DNA of 64,000 bases from Sclerotinia nivalis (Eukaryota; Ascomycota; Leotiomycetes; Helotiales; Sclerotiniaceae): the NCBI GenBank assembly GCA_029531795.1, contig JAPEIS010000003.1:2294001-2358000 (forward strand), in the 5' to 3' direction. Numbering within the stretch: the stretch's first letter is position 1; the number at the start of each line of letters is the position of its first letter. The translations under genes and the position numbers were made by a program. The notes beneath the pieces were generated by a model. The model made no database searches. It had not been told where the DNA came from and saw only the letters and a list, made by a program, of their open reading frames with translations. Below, one piece after another: positions 44,395 through 55,434 of the stretch.

Positions 44395-46383
44395 ATGGCA
44401 ACTTCCCTCCAAACCCCCCCAAGTTTGTCAACTAGTCGTATACGCAAAATGCCACTTAATGATTCTCCGCCTTTTGTTTATTCCTCCCTCGATAAGGATC
44501 GACAGGAGATCAGGTTGATTAAACTATGTACTCCACCCAAGACTCCAGAACCCGCTTTCATCGAATGCTGTATGAAAGTGGTATCTTTGGACGACAACAT
44601 CGAGTACTGTGCGTTATCTTATGTATGGGGCGATCCAACCCCGACGAATATGTTGATCATTAAAGGAGATGACGGATCATATTCCCTCGGTATAACTACG
44701 AACTTGAGCGAAGCATTAAAATCGCTCCAAGCGAGCCCTTATGGTACTGACACATATTTTTGGATTGATGCGATTTGCATTAATCAAAAAGATGATATTG
44801 AGAAGTCTTGGCAGGTCGCAAGGATGAAAGCTATTTTTGGACAAGCCATATGTGTTGCGGCTTGGCTTGGTGTCTCAACTAAAGAAGACGAAATTTTCTT
44901 TCCCGCGGCATTAACCTATTCTGAATTCTTGGTCGGTATATGGCATCGTGACATTCAGGCTCTGGAACCAGAGAAGCTAAATGAATATGTTTATTCGAGA
45001 AAGCGACAATTTGCAGAACTCCATAGAGATGACGGCATCGATGAGAAATTGTTCTCATCTGTAGCAAGGAAATCATGGTTTCGAAGGATTTGGATATTGC
45101 AAGAACTTTTTGTAGCCCGGCGTATCATGTTTGTGTGTGGCAGCATTCTATGTCCTCTAGAACGCCTTCAGCTTGTGTTCTCCGCTATACATGACAGCTT
45201 CGCATTTCGAAGGGTCGAGGACTCTGGAGAGGCAAACCATGGAAAACTCTCATCCACAGACACCTCTATAGAATATTTCAAAAGGGAAATCAATTTGCAG
45301 GAGGAAAAGCGTAACAACAATCATGTTGCGATTTCTATGTGCACAGAAATCCTTGATATGCGAGACAAGTTCAAGAACAATAATCAAGTTTATTCATTTT
45401 GGGATCTATTGGCCTTGGTAAAAGCAAAGAAGATCCAGTCAACGGATCCAAGAGATAATATCTATGTTCTGCTTGGTCTAGCAAATGATGCCGAAATGTT
45501 AGACATCCAAGTTGATTATACCATCACACCTCAAACTTGCTTCATACGAACGTGTAAAGCTTTGATACATCAGGGCCATCTCAACACAATGTTATGGTTT
45601 GCGCCTAGACCCAAATTTCTGCAGGAATTGCCTTCATGGGTTCCGGATTTCTCTAATGATCTTCGGCACCTGAGTATTGGGCACTTCGAGCTTTACTCAT
45701 ATCCAGAGTATCTTGTGGCTGGATCTTTTCAGGAGCTAAGCTTTAGATTTGGCACAATCGACTCCCAAGAGCAACTTGTACTTCACGGGTTAGTCTTTGA
45801 TCGAATACAAGACATATCGGAGCCATTTCTGCAACCATTTGATCCTATGCCAGGCCTACGCATTGCTTTTAATATTGTTAAGAAAATGACAAGGCATGCT
45901 ACATGCCAAATAAACTTCAATTCAGAGAATGTAGTCAATACTTTACTTTTTGGGCGACACATTGAACAGTTGACGCGTGAAGAGTCTGTTGACAATGGTT
46001 CAAACTCTCAGGTTTATAGAGTCGGATCGAAACTCGATAAATATTGGCTGACCAAGCTTCTCGACTATGTCACCGATACTTCAGAGATAATAAATGTAGA
46101 GCTGCTAGAGACATGTGGCTTCATGATGGCTCTAAGAACCATAGCCCTCCAATTTCAACGAGCTTTCATAACTGCGAATGGGAGTTTAGGCATCGGGCCC
46201 TCAGCCTTACAACCTGGGGATATTGTAGCTGTTTTTCATGGAATTGAAATCCCTCATATTTTGAGGCCTGCCGATATCTCTGCTGAGACGTACAATCTTA
46301 TTGGTAGCGCTTACGTTCATGGAATAATGTATGGGGAAGTAAAGAATATGCAGTTGGATGAATGTGATTTTCGTATTCAATGA
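44395..46383 (+). CDS. HET-domain heterokaryon incompatibility protein
   Basis: 662 aa, no intron. A second ATG 18 codons in (MPLNDSPPF) is an alternative start. HET signatures in order: IEYCALSYVWGDP (about 68-81), FWIDAICINQKDDIEKSWQV (about 121-140) and KSWFRRIWILQEL (about 225-237). DPRDNIYVLLGLAND, the usual post-HET helix, and the LPSWVPDFS motif follow. The C-terminal LQPGDIVAVFHG is also typical. HET proteins participate in vegetative incompatibility and regulated cell death; the partner locus is not identifiable here. The frame is intact, unlike its decayed divergent neighbour. Confidence 0.92.
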   Translation: MATSLQTPPSLSTSRIRKMPLNDSPPFVYSSLDKDRQEIRLIKLCTPPKTPEPAFIECCMKVVSLDDNIEYCALSYVWGDPTPTNMLIIKGDDGSYSLGITTNLSEALKSLQASPYGTDTYFWIDAICINQKDDIEKSWQVARMKAIFGQAICVAAWLGVSTKEDEIFFPAALTYSEFLVGIWHRDIQALEPEKLNEYVYSRKRQFAELHRDDGIDEKLFSSVARKSWFRRIWILQELFVARRIMFVCGSILCPLERLQLVFSAIHDSFAFRRVEDSGEANHGKLSSTDTSIEYFKREINLQEEKRNNNHVAISMCTEILDMRDKFKNNNQVYSFWDLLALVKAKKIQSTDPRDNIYVLLGLANDAEMLDIQVDYTITPQTCFIRTCKALIHQGHLNTMLWFAPRPKFLQELPSWVPDFSNDLRHLSIGHFELYSYPEYLVAGSFQELSFRFGTIDSQEQLVLHGLVFDRIQDISEPFLQPFDPMPGLRIAFNIVKKMTRHATCQINFNSENVVNTLLFGRHIEQLTREESVDNGSNSQVYRVGSKLDKYWLTKLLDYVTDTSEIINVELLETCGFMMALRTIALQFQRAFITANGSLGIGPSALQPGDIVAVFHGIEIPHILRPADISAETYNLIGSAYVHGIMYGEVKNMQLDECDFRIQ

Positions 46384-48046
46384 AGGTTCCTATTTGGCAT
46401 AAAGCTTCGGAGAAGAATCACAACTCACAATACTTGTGCCAACCAGTTGAAGTTTCTGTTCCGCTCCATGTGTGATTTGCTATCATAATTGAGGAGAGTG
46501 ATCAAGCCAGATAACTGAGTGGTGGTATTAAGGATAGATGCCAAGATTTGAAATTCAATCAGTGAACTTAACCAAGTGCTAATTCCTCAGAGGTTCCCAA
46601 TCATGTTGCTGTTCAAACAGACATAAAAGAGATTGTGAAGGTAATAATATCGACATACATGTCCTCTGGAACAAGTTTATCCTTTGACTAATTACAAGAC
46701 AGATGGGGATAAAAAGTACAAAGTATGTGTATAAACAAACTGTGAAGACTCAATTTCAAGCCCCAACACGAAATTCTTAAATATTAATTTTTGAATGTAT
46801 AACTGAATCAATAACTCAGACAAAGACTTTAATTCTAATAGCAAAGTCTCTCAATCCTTATTAGAATAATTGATAGAACAATACGAAACTTCATATTGTT
46901 CTTTGCCATCTTAAGCTTCAAAGTTTTCAAAAGGTATCCTTGGTGAGTCTGAGCATGTTTTACTCATGATGGGATATCTGAGACAATGTTCATGTAAATG
47001 ATAAGACAAGTGAACAAATATTGATTCAATGGTATGAAAAGTCTGGATAGATGTTGATGTTGATGTTGATGTTGAGTGAATTATGGGAAAGAAATGGAAT
47101 GGTCAGAAATAGATAGACGTGGCTGAATATCCACCAATCACAATCCCTCATAATGGTGAATAACTTCTCCACCTCTGATTCATCAATTCCTTGAAATCCC
47201 CCTCTTTACACAGCCACATCCCCAGGAACAACCTAACTCTCACACCAATGTCAACCCCATCTCGGAACCCATGCTTAAAGAAGAAGGTACAAAGCTACAG
47301 ACCCAATATGTAATACCGAACCAATCAACATTCATTTCACGATAAGACATCTCCACTTTAATGATCGAGTGAAGATAACAGAAAAGCATGCTCACATAAT
47401 TTGTATTAGCTCATTTCATACTCTGTAGAACTATACGAGAAGTAACACCTTCTAGATGTGGAATATGGTGGGGATATGATAGAGGAGAAGATGAATAGCT
47501 TACATCAATCTGCATAGCTGATGTACAATGTAGATACTATGCATGGGTAGCTGAGGGAGGTATGGATCATATAAAGACAAGACGGTGTCGCAATTTTTAA
47601 TGGGTTTTGGAAGAAAAAGGTTCTAAGAGAAGGACTCAATTGAAGTGATTTGAAGTGGGAGAAGTCAATTGGATTTCTTGTGATCAGTCAGGTATAGGTA
47701 TGTATTTTATAATGTTCACATTGTTCCAATCCAAACTATTCTATGTATTACTATTCACAAATTCACAAATTCTCTTCTTATCTTCAATTCTGTGATCCCT
47801 TTGATTGATCAAATGTTACACCAATGAGCCTCACTCTTGTTGCAGTAGAGGAAAATGTATTTCTTGAAAGATAGGAAGAAAAGATGGAAATCAAAGATAA
47901 TTCTAAATAAACAGTATAATTAGACTGACATCATATACAGCTCATCAAGTTGTTTTTCACCGTATTGGAAATTTGATGGTCTGTCGGGTTTCTATATAAA
48001 CAAATCCTCGAGCATCACAAACCTACCAAAATTCATATCACACAAC
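46384..48046. other. spacer, AT-rich, no supported gene
   Basis: 3' flank of the HET gene and 5' flank of the S28 peptidase gene. A GATGTT hexamer repeat lies at about 47050-47075. No coding region found. Confidence 0.5.
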
Positions 48047-49962
48047 ATGGTTTCTACAATCTATACTGGTTGTGCGATTTTCGCATTCTTTCAATGTGTT
48101 TTCTCTCATCAACTATATCCTGATGGTTTTGGCGGAAAACTAAGCGTATGTTCCCCTTCACTTCCTCTCTACATATCTGCCAGTCCCACAATTAGTCCCT
48201 TAATTGGTCCCTTATATCTACATTACTCCAAAACTAACCCCTCGCAAATAGAGAACCACCATTCCCCGTCGAGAATTAGCACTATCCAAACGCGATGATG
48301 TCGACCCCTCCCTCCTCTACCCAACTTACAATCTCACCGTCCCAATTGATTATTTCCACAATGAATCCCGCTATGAACCTCACAGCAATGGAACATTCCC
48401 ACTCCGCTATTGGTTCGACGCTACCTTCTACAAACCTGGTGGACCAGTAATCATCCTTCAATCAGGAGAAACCGATGCTACAGATCGATTACCCTTTTTA
48501 CAAAATGGTCTTTTACATCAATTGGCTGTCGCAACAAATGGTATTGGTGTTGTGCTCGAACATCGTTACTATGGTGAAAGTATCCCAACCCCGGATTTCT
48601 CGACGAAGAATTTGAGATTCTTGACTACAGAACAAGCATTGATGGATGAGGTTTATTTTGCTAGGAATATTGTATTCCCGGGATTGGAAGATCAGAATCT
48701 TACAGCACCAAACGTGGCTTATATTGGTTATGGAGGTTCTTACGCTGGTGCTTTCAATGCTTTCTTGCGAAAGTTGTATCCAGATACTTTCTGGGGTAAG
48801 TTGTTTCCTTTCTTCCTTGATTCTGCAAATGGTAATGTGACTAACTTTTGATTAGGTACAATTTCTTCCAGTGGTGTCGTAGAAGCCATCTATGATTACT
48901 GGACTTATTTTGAGCCTATTCGCGTTTTTGCCGATCAAAAATGTATCAAAAATACTCAACTCATCACCAATTCTATGGATAACATTGTCATTGGACAAGA
49001 AAACAACACGGCTTTAGTCCAAGAACTCAAGACTGTTTGGGGACTTCCAAATGTTACTTATAGCAATGATTTCATGTCAGTAGTCATGTACGGAATGTGG
49101 GAATGGCAAAGTAAGAATTGGGATCCAGCAGTTGAAGGAACACCATATTTCGATTACTATTGTGGTAATGTTACTAGTGACAAGCTTCTTTGGCCAAGTT
49201 TGAATAGCTCTACAACAGAGGTTCAGAAATTGCTTACGAAGGGTGGTTATGGTTCTCAACTTGGTAGTTTGACAATTCCATATCTTAATTGGATTGGTTG
49301 GTTGACTGGTAATAATTCCTCCCCATCTCTCACTTATTTTCCCTACAAAACGCTAACAAACTATAGATTACACCTCTGCCAATTTCGGCGATTGCTCTGC
49401 CAGCCAAGATTCCTGCTACTCAACCCACAACCTTACCTACTACGCACAAGACGACTCATCCCAATCTTGGCGTCTCTGGCCCTATCAATACTGTACTGAA
49501 TGGGGCTACCTTCAAAACGGTGCTTCCGTTCCTGCAAACCAGCTTCCATTGTTATCCCGCACCATCGATCTTCCCTATCTCTCCATCATCTGCGAAACCT
49601 CTTTCAACATCACCACACCCCCGGCCGTCGAAAATATAAACAAATACGGCGGTTTCAACCTCAGCTACCCACGTCTCGCATACATCGACGGTGAACAAGA
49701 TGTTTGGCGTCCAGCTACCCCTCACGCATCTCCTTTCAACACCACAGCTCATAACCGTACCTCTTCTACCTCCCAACCATTCATTCTAATCGAAGGAGCA
49801 GTCCATCACTGGGATGAAAACGGAGTTTTTGCAAATGATACCACTCATGACTTTCCTCCGAAACCGATTAAGAAAGTACAGAGTCAAGAAGTCAAGTTTG
49901 TGAAAAAGTGGATGGAGGAATGGAAGAAGGATTGTGAGAAGAAGGGGAGAGAGCTTGTTTGA
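48047..49962 (+). CDS. secreted serine carboxypeptidase/prolyl endopeptidase-like, family S28
   Basis: Four exons: 48047-48145, 48252-48795, 48856-49308 and 49367-49962, 563 aa with consistent phases. Exon 1 encodes a signal peptide (VSTIYTGCAIFAFFQCVFS). S28 signatures: QSGETDA, LEHRYYGES, and catalytic Ser in GYGGSYAG (about residue 196). The likely Asp is in DGEQDVWRP and the His in GAVHHWDENG. Multiple NxT/NxS sequons. The family cleaves after proline (PCP, DPP7, fungal AfuS28/AnPEP) in acidic extracellular or vacuolar settings. A feeding or host-protein-degradation role is inference. Confidence 0.92.
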
Positions 49963-51007
49963 GTTTATGATTCGTCTGGAGTTGAGTCTAGGCTTGATGA
50001 GGTAAATGAGTATATGATAATTTGTATATGATTCGACGCATATATATGCATATGAATAAGATTACAGGCAGGCGAACAAGGAGCTAGCGAATGCGGAGTA
50101 TAGCGAGTAATTAATTAGGTAGATAATTAAACAATTATTTTTATTTAGGTGTGCGGTAATGTATATATATATATATATAATACATAGCCTACACATTCTA
50201 TTTATTTTATCAGGGCGAGTGAATCAGCTAAGCTAAATCAGCTAGGTACCTAGAGTTAAATCTAAAATTATTTGATATAAACGGACTGATGGGGATGGGG
50301 ATGGGAATTGGGATGAAAGCTGAGTGAGAGAAAGAGGGAGAAGAAGTATGGGAAGAGAAAGGGGGTTGAGAGGGGAGATATAGGCTTAATATGGTAGAGG
50401 GAGGAGGGAGTAGTGTGAGTATGGAAGGGGGTAAATTCTCCAGCTTGTGAGTTGGCAGAAGATGAGGATGCAAGTGCAAGTGCAAGTGCAAATAAAAATG
50501 AATTGCGTTTTACAATTATTTTCCGACTTGACCTTCTCATCAGTATGTTTAATTAAATGGCGTGATGTATCAATTAGGTAGGATCCTTGAATCTCTTGAG
50601 ACTCAAGTATTTGTCAATTTCATATTACCACAATTCGATACGCTGAGCGTGTTTAATGTTTTTCACCTATTGCCCAGAAATGCAAGTTCAGATGCAAGCT
50701 TCATTGATGTGTTTAATAGAAAGCGACACCTGTTATAGCTAACTACGCAAATGATGGTAGATTTCATCCACTGGTTAATTGGTAATTTTAACATTAGTTG
50801 ATCATTACAAGCTAATTTGGATCCCCTTCCTTGCAATGCAAGTGCACCGTGTCTTATTTGATTTTCCCACTAAATTCCTTGAACCCGTATGTAACTGCAT
50901 CAATCATGAAATCTCCAGGGCACTTCCCACTTTCCATCGGCTAAACTTGGTTCTCCTTAACCTCCACTGAGGTAATCTTAGTTCTATACGCAAGCCCGAA
51001 ATAGGGA
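49963..51007. other. spacer between convergent genes
   Basis: 3' flanks of the S28 and BTB genes. Contains a (TA)n run at about 50162-50180 and GCAAGT repeats at about 50470-50490. ORFs at 50228 and 50268 are low-complexity artefacts. Confidence 0.5.
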
Positions 51008-51948
51008 TCACAAGTACTTTGATTCATGTGAGAAAGGATCCATAATTTTCATCGCTAATGTTGTCTTCATGAGTTGTTGGAACAAGATGGGTGCGAATCC
51101 CTCTACCTCACTCTCTTGCTTCTGAAAAAGGACAGGCTTTCCGAAAGCTCGTGAAAGCTCGATGCCACCAAATGAAATAGCGGCATCTGCCATCAATTCT
51201 CGCAAACAGTCACCGGACTTCGTCAAAGCAAATACTTCTTCGATGTAGCTCGCCTTGAAATAGTTCTTTCCATACTTTATCAACGCTGGTCGAAGTACCT
51301 TATACATAGCGTTGCTGATATTTCCCAGATCGTACTTGTCTGCAAATTTCAAGAAAGATATACAACGCTCCGCCGTATTCATTCCGCAGTTGGAGATAGA
51401 GAGCGTATAACTGATATCGTGACGAAGTATATACTCCACAAGAACCTCAAAATCATCTACCGAGTCCTCTGGTAAATCTGCTGTTTTCGTTTGGCTTTCG
51501 ATTAACCTCCCATTAAAGCACCGATCGAAAACTGGAGAATAGTGTGATAGCAGGTCTTTTGGTAGATCGAATACCTTTCTTTTTGGACCAACAAATACCT
51601 TCACCCTCGGTCCCATAATCATCCTACAGAGAAGCTAATTAGCTTACGCAATATGAAGTTCGTACTCAATACTTACTGAAGGTACAACGAGGGTGAAGGT
51701 TTTTGAAGTAAGTCAAATCCTCGAATCGCCCGGGAAAATTCCACTGCCTGTCTGGGATGCTTCATTTTATCATCTAGCCGAGAAGTTTCGCCTTCATCAT
51801 CTGTGGAAGAAATAGAATCATCGCTTATCAACATTGCTAACGACTTATGTAATGATTTTGAAGTTGTGCGGAGTCTCTGTACAACTGGAAGAGGTGCGAA
51901 TGCATCCACAACCTTCCGTTTAGCTCCGGAGGGAGGCTGCTTTTCCAT
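51008..51948 (-). CDS. BTB/POZ-domain protein
   Basis: Two exons: 51948-51677 and 51623-51008, with a 53-nt intron, 295 aa. The N-terminal about 90 residues are disordered (Ser/Asp/Lys). The BTB core follows: VKVFVGPKRKVFDLPKDLLSHYSPVFDRCFNGRLIES... with 'DDFEVLVEYILRHDI' and 'FLKFADKYDLGN', the usual order of a fungal BTB fold. BTB proteins dimerise and often act as Cullin-3 substrate adaptors; no second domain is evident beyond a helical tail. The first exon lacks homology that I recognise, but the splice is canonical and in phase. Confidence 0.8.
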
Positions 51949-52759
51949 GGCTGCTTAATCTGCATATCATACGTGGTTAGCTGCGAACCCTCAAAGCACA
52001 GCTAAAAAGTACTAGACCCCTCAAGATGGCCTAAAATAAAAATAAAATTGACCGGAAGATGAAAAAAAATCAAAGACCTACATGGACCCGAAGAGACGTC
52101 CTTGGACGATGACTTCAAACTAGTGGAGATGGGGTTTTTTGTGCAGAGAAGTGAATCAGATGGAACTGAATGGTAAGAGAAATGTTGAAGTTCTAATTGT
52201 CGAGAGGAATTGTACAAGATTGGATGAAAAGTTTAAAGCTGATACTCGAAAGTAATAGGCGAATTGACGGAGAATAGATATCGCCTTTGCAACTAGATGT
52301 TGGTTGAAAATATAACGAAAATTAGATGAAAAAATACGACAAACCGAGTGAAATCGATGAAATGAGGTTATACGAAATTTTGATGTATTGAATGTGATGT
52401 CTGAGGTAATTATCATTGAGTGTAAGATGTTGATATCATTACAACAGCTTGCTTGATATGAAGCATTGGCGTCTGAATTCTCGTCTTTGTGAATCGAGTG
52501 AGGAAGGATACCTCATTGCAAGAGATGACATGACAACGGGAAAGGGTTGAGGGGTTCACCTTGAATTATTCTTAACTTTGCTCTCAACTAAAGGGATAGT
52601 TATACTCGACCTCATGTAATGCTTTGACTATTCGTATTCACATTCATAACAAGTATCTGACCAGTTGGAACGGCGCGAATTGACTCGCTGAGATGGTTTA
52701 GATATCTAAATGTTAAAAAGCAAGGGCCTTTGTGCATTTACCCCTACATAAGCCGTACA
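51949..52759. other. spacer
   Basis: Promoter side of the BTB gene and 3' flank of the Cys-rich gene. Short minus-strand ORFs at 52002 and 52156 are not credible. Confidence 0.5.
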
Positions 52760-53386
52760 TCAGGCCTTTGTAACCGAATTTCCAATAATAGCTATAACCA
52801 AAACTAATAAACTTACAAAAATCAAACCAATACTGAACCCCCTAACATTCGCCGCAGACTCCGCAGCAGCCGAACAATTAAACTGCGCAGAACAAGCCTT
52901 AATAAACTGGCCATTTACATCCAACCCCGTACTATAACAAACAAAATCATCTCTCTCACCCAAAAAATTCGCATATCTAAACGTGATCGAATTTCCCGGA
53001 CCCATTCGGCCCTCTTCAATACTGACTGCCTTCGGAAGAGTCGAATGAAGCTCAATATCCTTTTTACGAATCGCAATGTCGTCCTGACGTCCAATCTCAG
53101 CACAACTTGAGTTGTAGAGAATCAAACTGGATTTTTGATCGCATGCTTTGTTGGTGATGGGAGCAGTCATGAGATTTGTGAGCGTACATTGGTCGCTGGT
53201 CATTAAGGTCGTGTTGCAGTATTGGGAGTGTATTGGCGATTTTTCTGGCACATTAGGCCATTTGCAATGGGATCCTTTGTCAGGGTTTATTGATTTGGCG
53301 AGGGTAAAGGGTGGAGATATGCTGGATATAGCTGAGAAGGCGATGGTGGGAACAAATAAATGGTTGAGGTCTAGTTTGAACTTCAT
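52760..53386 (-). CDS. Cys-rich secreted/cell-surface protein with C-terminal membrane anchor
   Basis: 208 aa from the M at 53386, which gives a cleaner start to the signal sequence (KFKLDLNHLFVPTIAFSAIS) than the upstream ATG at 53425. The ectodomain has about nine Cys, Asn-glycosylation sites (NTT, NSS, NCS) and a central SITFRYANFLGERDDFVCYS. The C-terminus is a hydrophobic helix (FSIGLIFVSLLVLVIAIIG) ending NSVTKA, so single-pass anchored. No domain recognised. A plus-strand ORF at 53148 is its shadow. Confidence 0.65.
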   Translation of the reverse strand: MKFKLDLNHLFVPTIAFSAISSISPPFTLAKSINPDKGSHCKWPNVPEKSPIHSQYCNTTLMTSDQCTLTNLMTAPITNKACDQKSSLILYNSSCAEIGRQDDIAIRKKDIELHSTLPKAVSIEEGRMGPGNSITFRYANFLGERDDFVCYSTGLDVNGQFIKACSAQFNCSAAAESAANVRGFSIGLIFVSLLVLVIAIIGNSVTKA

Positions 53387-54259
53387 TTTCTTTAGCGATG
53401 TTAGTCCAGAGAATGTCATGCACATATTATCAAAGGCTTAAGCTTCAGTGAATAGTTTGATGGGTGTGCTTTCTGCGTGTAGAGTTTTTGGTTGTCGATG
53501 GTGAAGCGGTCTATAGTAGGCGGCGGTATTAGTCTAGATGTACCAAACAGTAAATGATATTACCAAAAACTCACGCTTAGATCTAGAGACCTTGATGTGT
53601 ATTATGTGTTTGTAGCTTTTGGATAGCAAAACTTGAACAGTCTATGATAGTTGAGGTCCATATAATACCATTTACTGATCGAATTGCACCCTGAGAGTCA
53701 TTCATGGCTGGAGCCATAATGCTTATTGGGTGACTCCGAAAGAATCGAAGGCATTGTTATTCACTCTCCGAATAAACAATCAAAAAAGGAAATCGAGGGA
53801 CTTATCATATTGCGGTGTATACTGAACACAGTGTTTTAGAGCCTCAGAATTCGAACACCTCTTCTCACTTTTTTTCCCTTTCCATTGTTTCTTTTTGTCC
53901 TCTCAATTGAGATGAGGAGGGGCAAACAAAAGCCCATACCCCTTTCCCCAACATCAACGGGATATTGAATCAAAATCATATGATCATGTAGCATTTTGAA
54001 GTAGTATAGTATAAAAAAGATATGATATTTTATCAGTGCATGAAATCGGAAAACTCCTCAGGGGGATATTATTCGCAGGCTCTAAAAAGCCAACATCTTC
54101 TAGACTTGTGCTGTCAATAAGTACAGCTACGACTACGAGGGAAAGGCTCAGGATTTTCACCCAAACCACCTCTTTGCCTATCTCAAAAGCTTTCCTTATA
54201 GCCTGCAACCCAGCAACTTTTCTCCATACATTTGACCTCCAACCAAATTTCGAGGACAT
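53387..54259. other. spacer
   Basis: Promoter of the Cys-rich gene and 3' flank of the deuterolysin gene. ORFs at 53984-54263 on both strands are not supported as genes. Confidence 0.5.
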
Positions 54260-55434
54260 TTAACCAGTGCAACCACCAAGTCTGACAGATCCAGCATACA
54301 TCTCATAAGTATCAGCATTGTTAGCAGCATGAGCAGCCGACAAAGCCTTAGCAGCAGTTGGGCCATAAGCCCAATCCTCAGTACCGTATAAATGAGTCAT
54401 CTCGTGTAAGAGACTTCCAGCACGATCATAATCGAAATCAGTGCAAGTAGGGGAGTATTCAGGGAAACCCCAGTATCCATTGTTGGGGCAAGGAACAATG
54501 ACGTTGGCACTGGGAACTGTGTAGAGTAATGCACTTCCATCAGAGCAATCTCCGTAAGTATCTGTGCAGGAAATCTTAGGGGATGTGGTTTGAACGTTCT
54601 TGACATCGGTGTAGATGGCCCGGACGGCGCTTTCCTCAGAGGTGGACTTGAACCAGGTGGTGAAGTAATCGGCACCGGTGCCAGCGGCGGTGTAAGCGTT
54701 AGTAGCGAGTGTGATGGCATCTGCGACTGTGGTTCTGAGGGAGGTGGTTTGAGCAGTGGTGCAACCGCTGAAGGTAATAGCACGCTGTTGAATGCGAGAC
54801 ATAGTAGATGATTCAGCTCTGGAGATGAGATCACTTGGAGAAAAGGTTAGCGAGTAGCACTCACTTTGAGTAGTGATAATACTTACGATGAAACCTTGCT
54901 CTGGTCAGGTTTAATTGTCACAGTGTTGGAGGTGATGTCCTCGCAAAGACTAGTTTCGCTCAATAAAGATGGAGCAACTTCTCCGGTGACGTATCTGAAA
55001 CCTTGAACGGCAGTGATATCAACAGTCTCGAGACCTTCAAGGTTGTAGGTCTTGGCGGCATTCACAGAAGCGGTGACTGTTTCTCCAGGTTGAATGGTCT
55101 GGAACATTGAAGCATCAAGTCCGGCACGTTTGTAATTCACGTAGGTTCCCTTGAATTCAAGATCCTTATCGGCTGTAAATTGTTAGTCATAATTGTAAAA
55201 GTAACATGATATCCAAATTTCCGGCATACCTGTAGAAGCAACAAGATCCAAAGTCGCATGTTCACTCAAGACGGTGTTACCCTTGAAAACGGTAACAGCC
55301 TCAGCACCTGTGTTGGTAATGGCGACTTGAGCAACATGGTTGGTGGTACCGGCAATCTGAACTGAGAGTGGGCAACTGGAAGCAGCCATAGCTGCACCTG
55401 CGAGAGCGGCGACTGGGAGAATCTTGGAAACCAT
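54260..55434 (-). CDS. deuterolysin-type zinc metalloprotease, family M35
   Basis: Three exons: 55434-55230, 55172-54887 and 54818-54260, 349 aa, phases consistent. The signal peptide is MVSKILPVAALAGAAMAASS. A prosequence of Ig-like character follows, with ITNTGAEAVTVFKGNTVLSE and DKDLEFKG. The catalytic aspzincin motif is HEMTH (about 302-306), with the third ligand in GTEDWAYG (about 309-316). Paired Cys typical of M35. These are secreted, small, heat-tolerant proteases in ascomycetes. Length equals that of typical fungal deuterolysin preproproteins. Confidence 0.94.
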
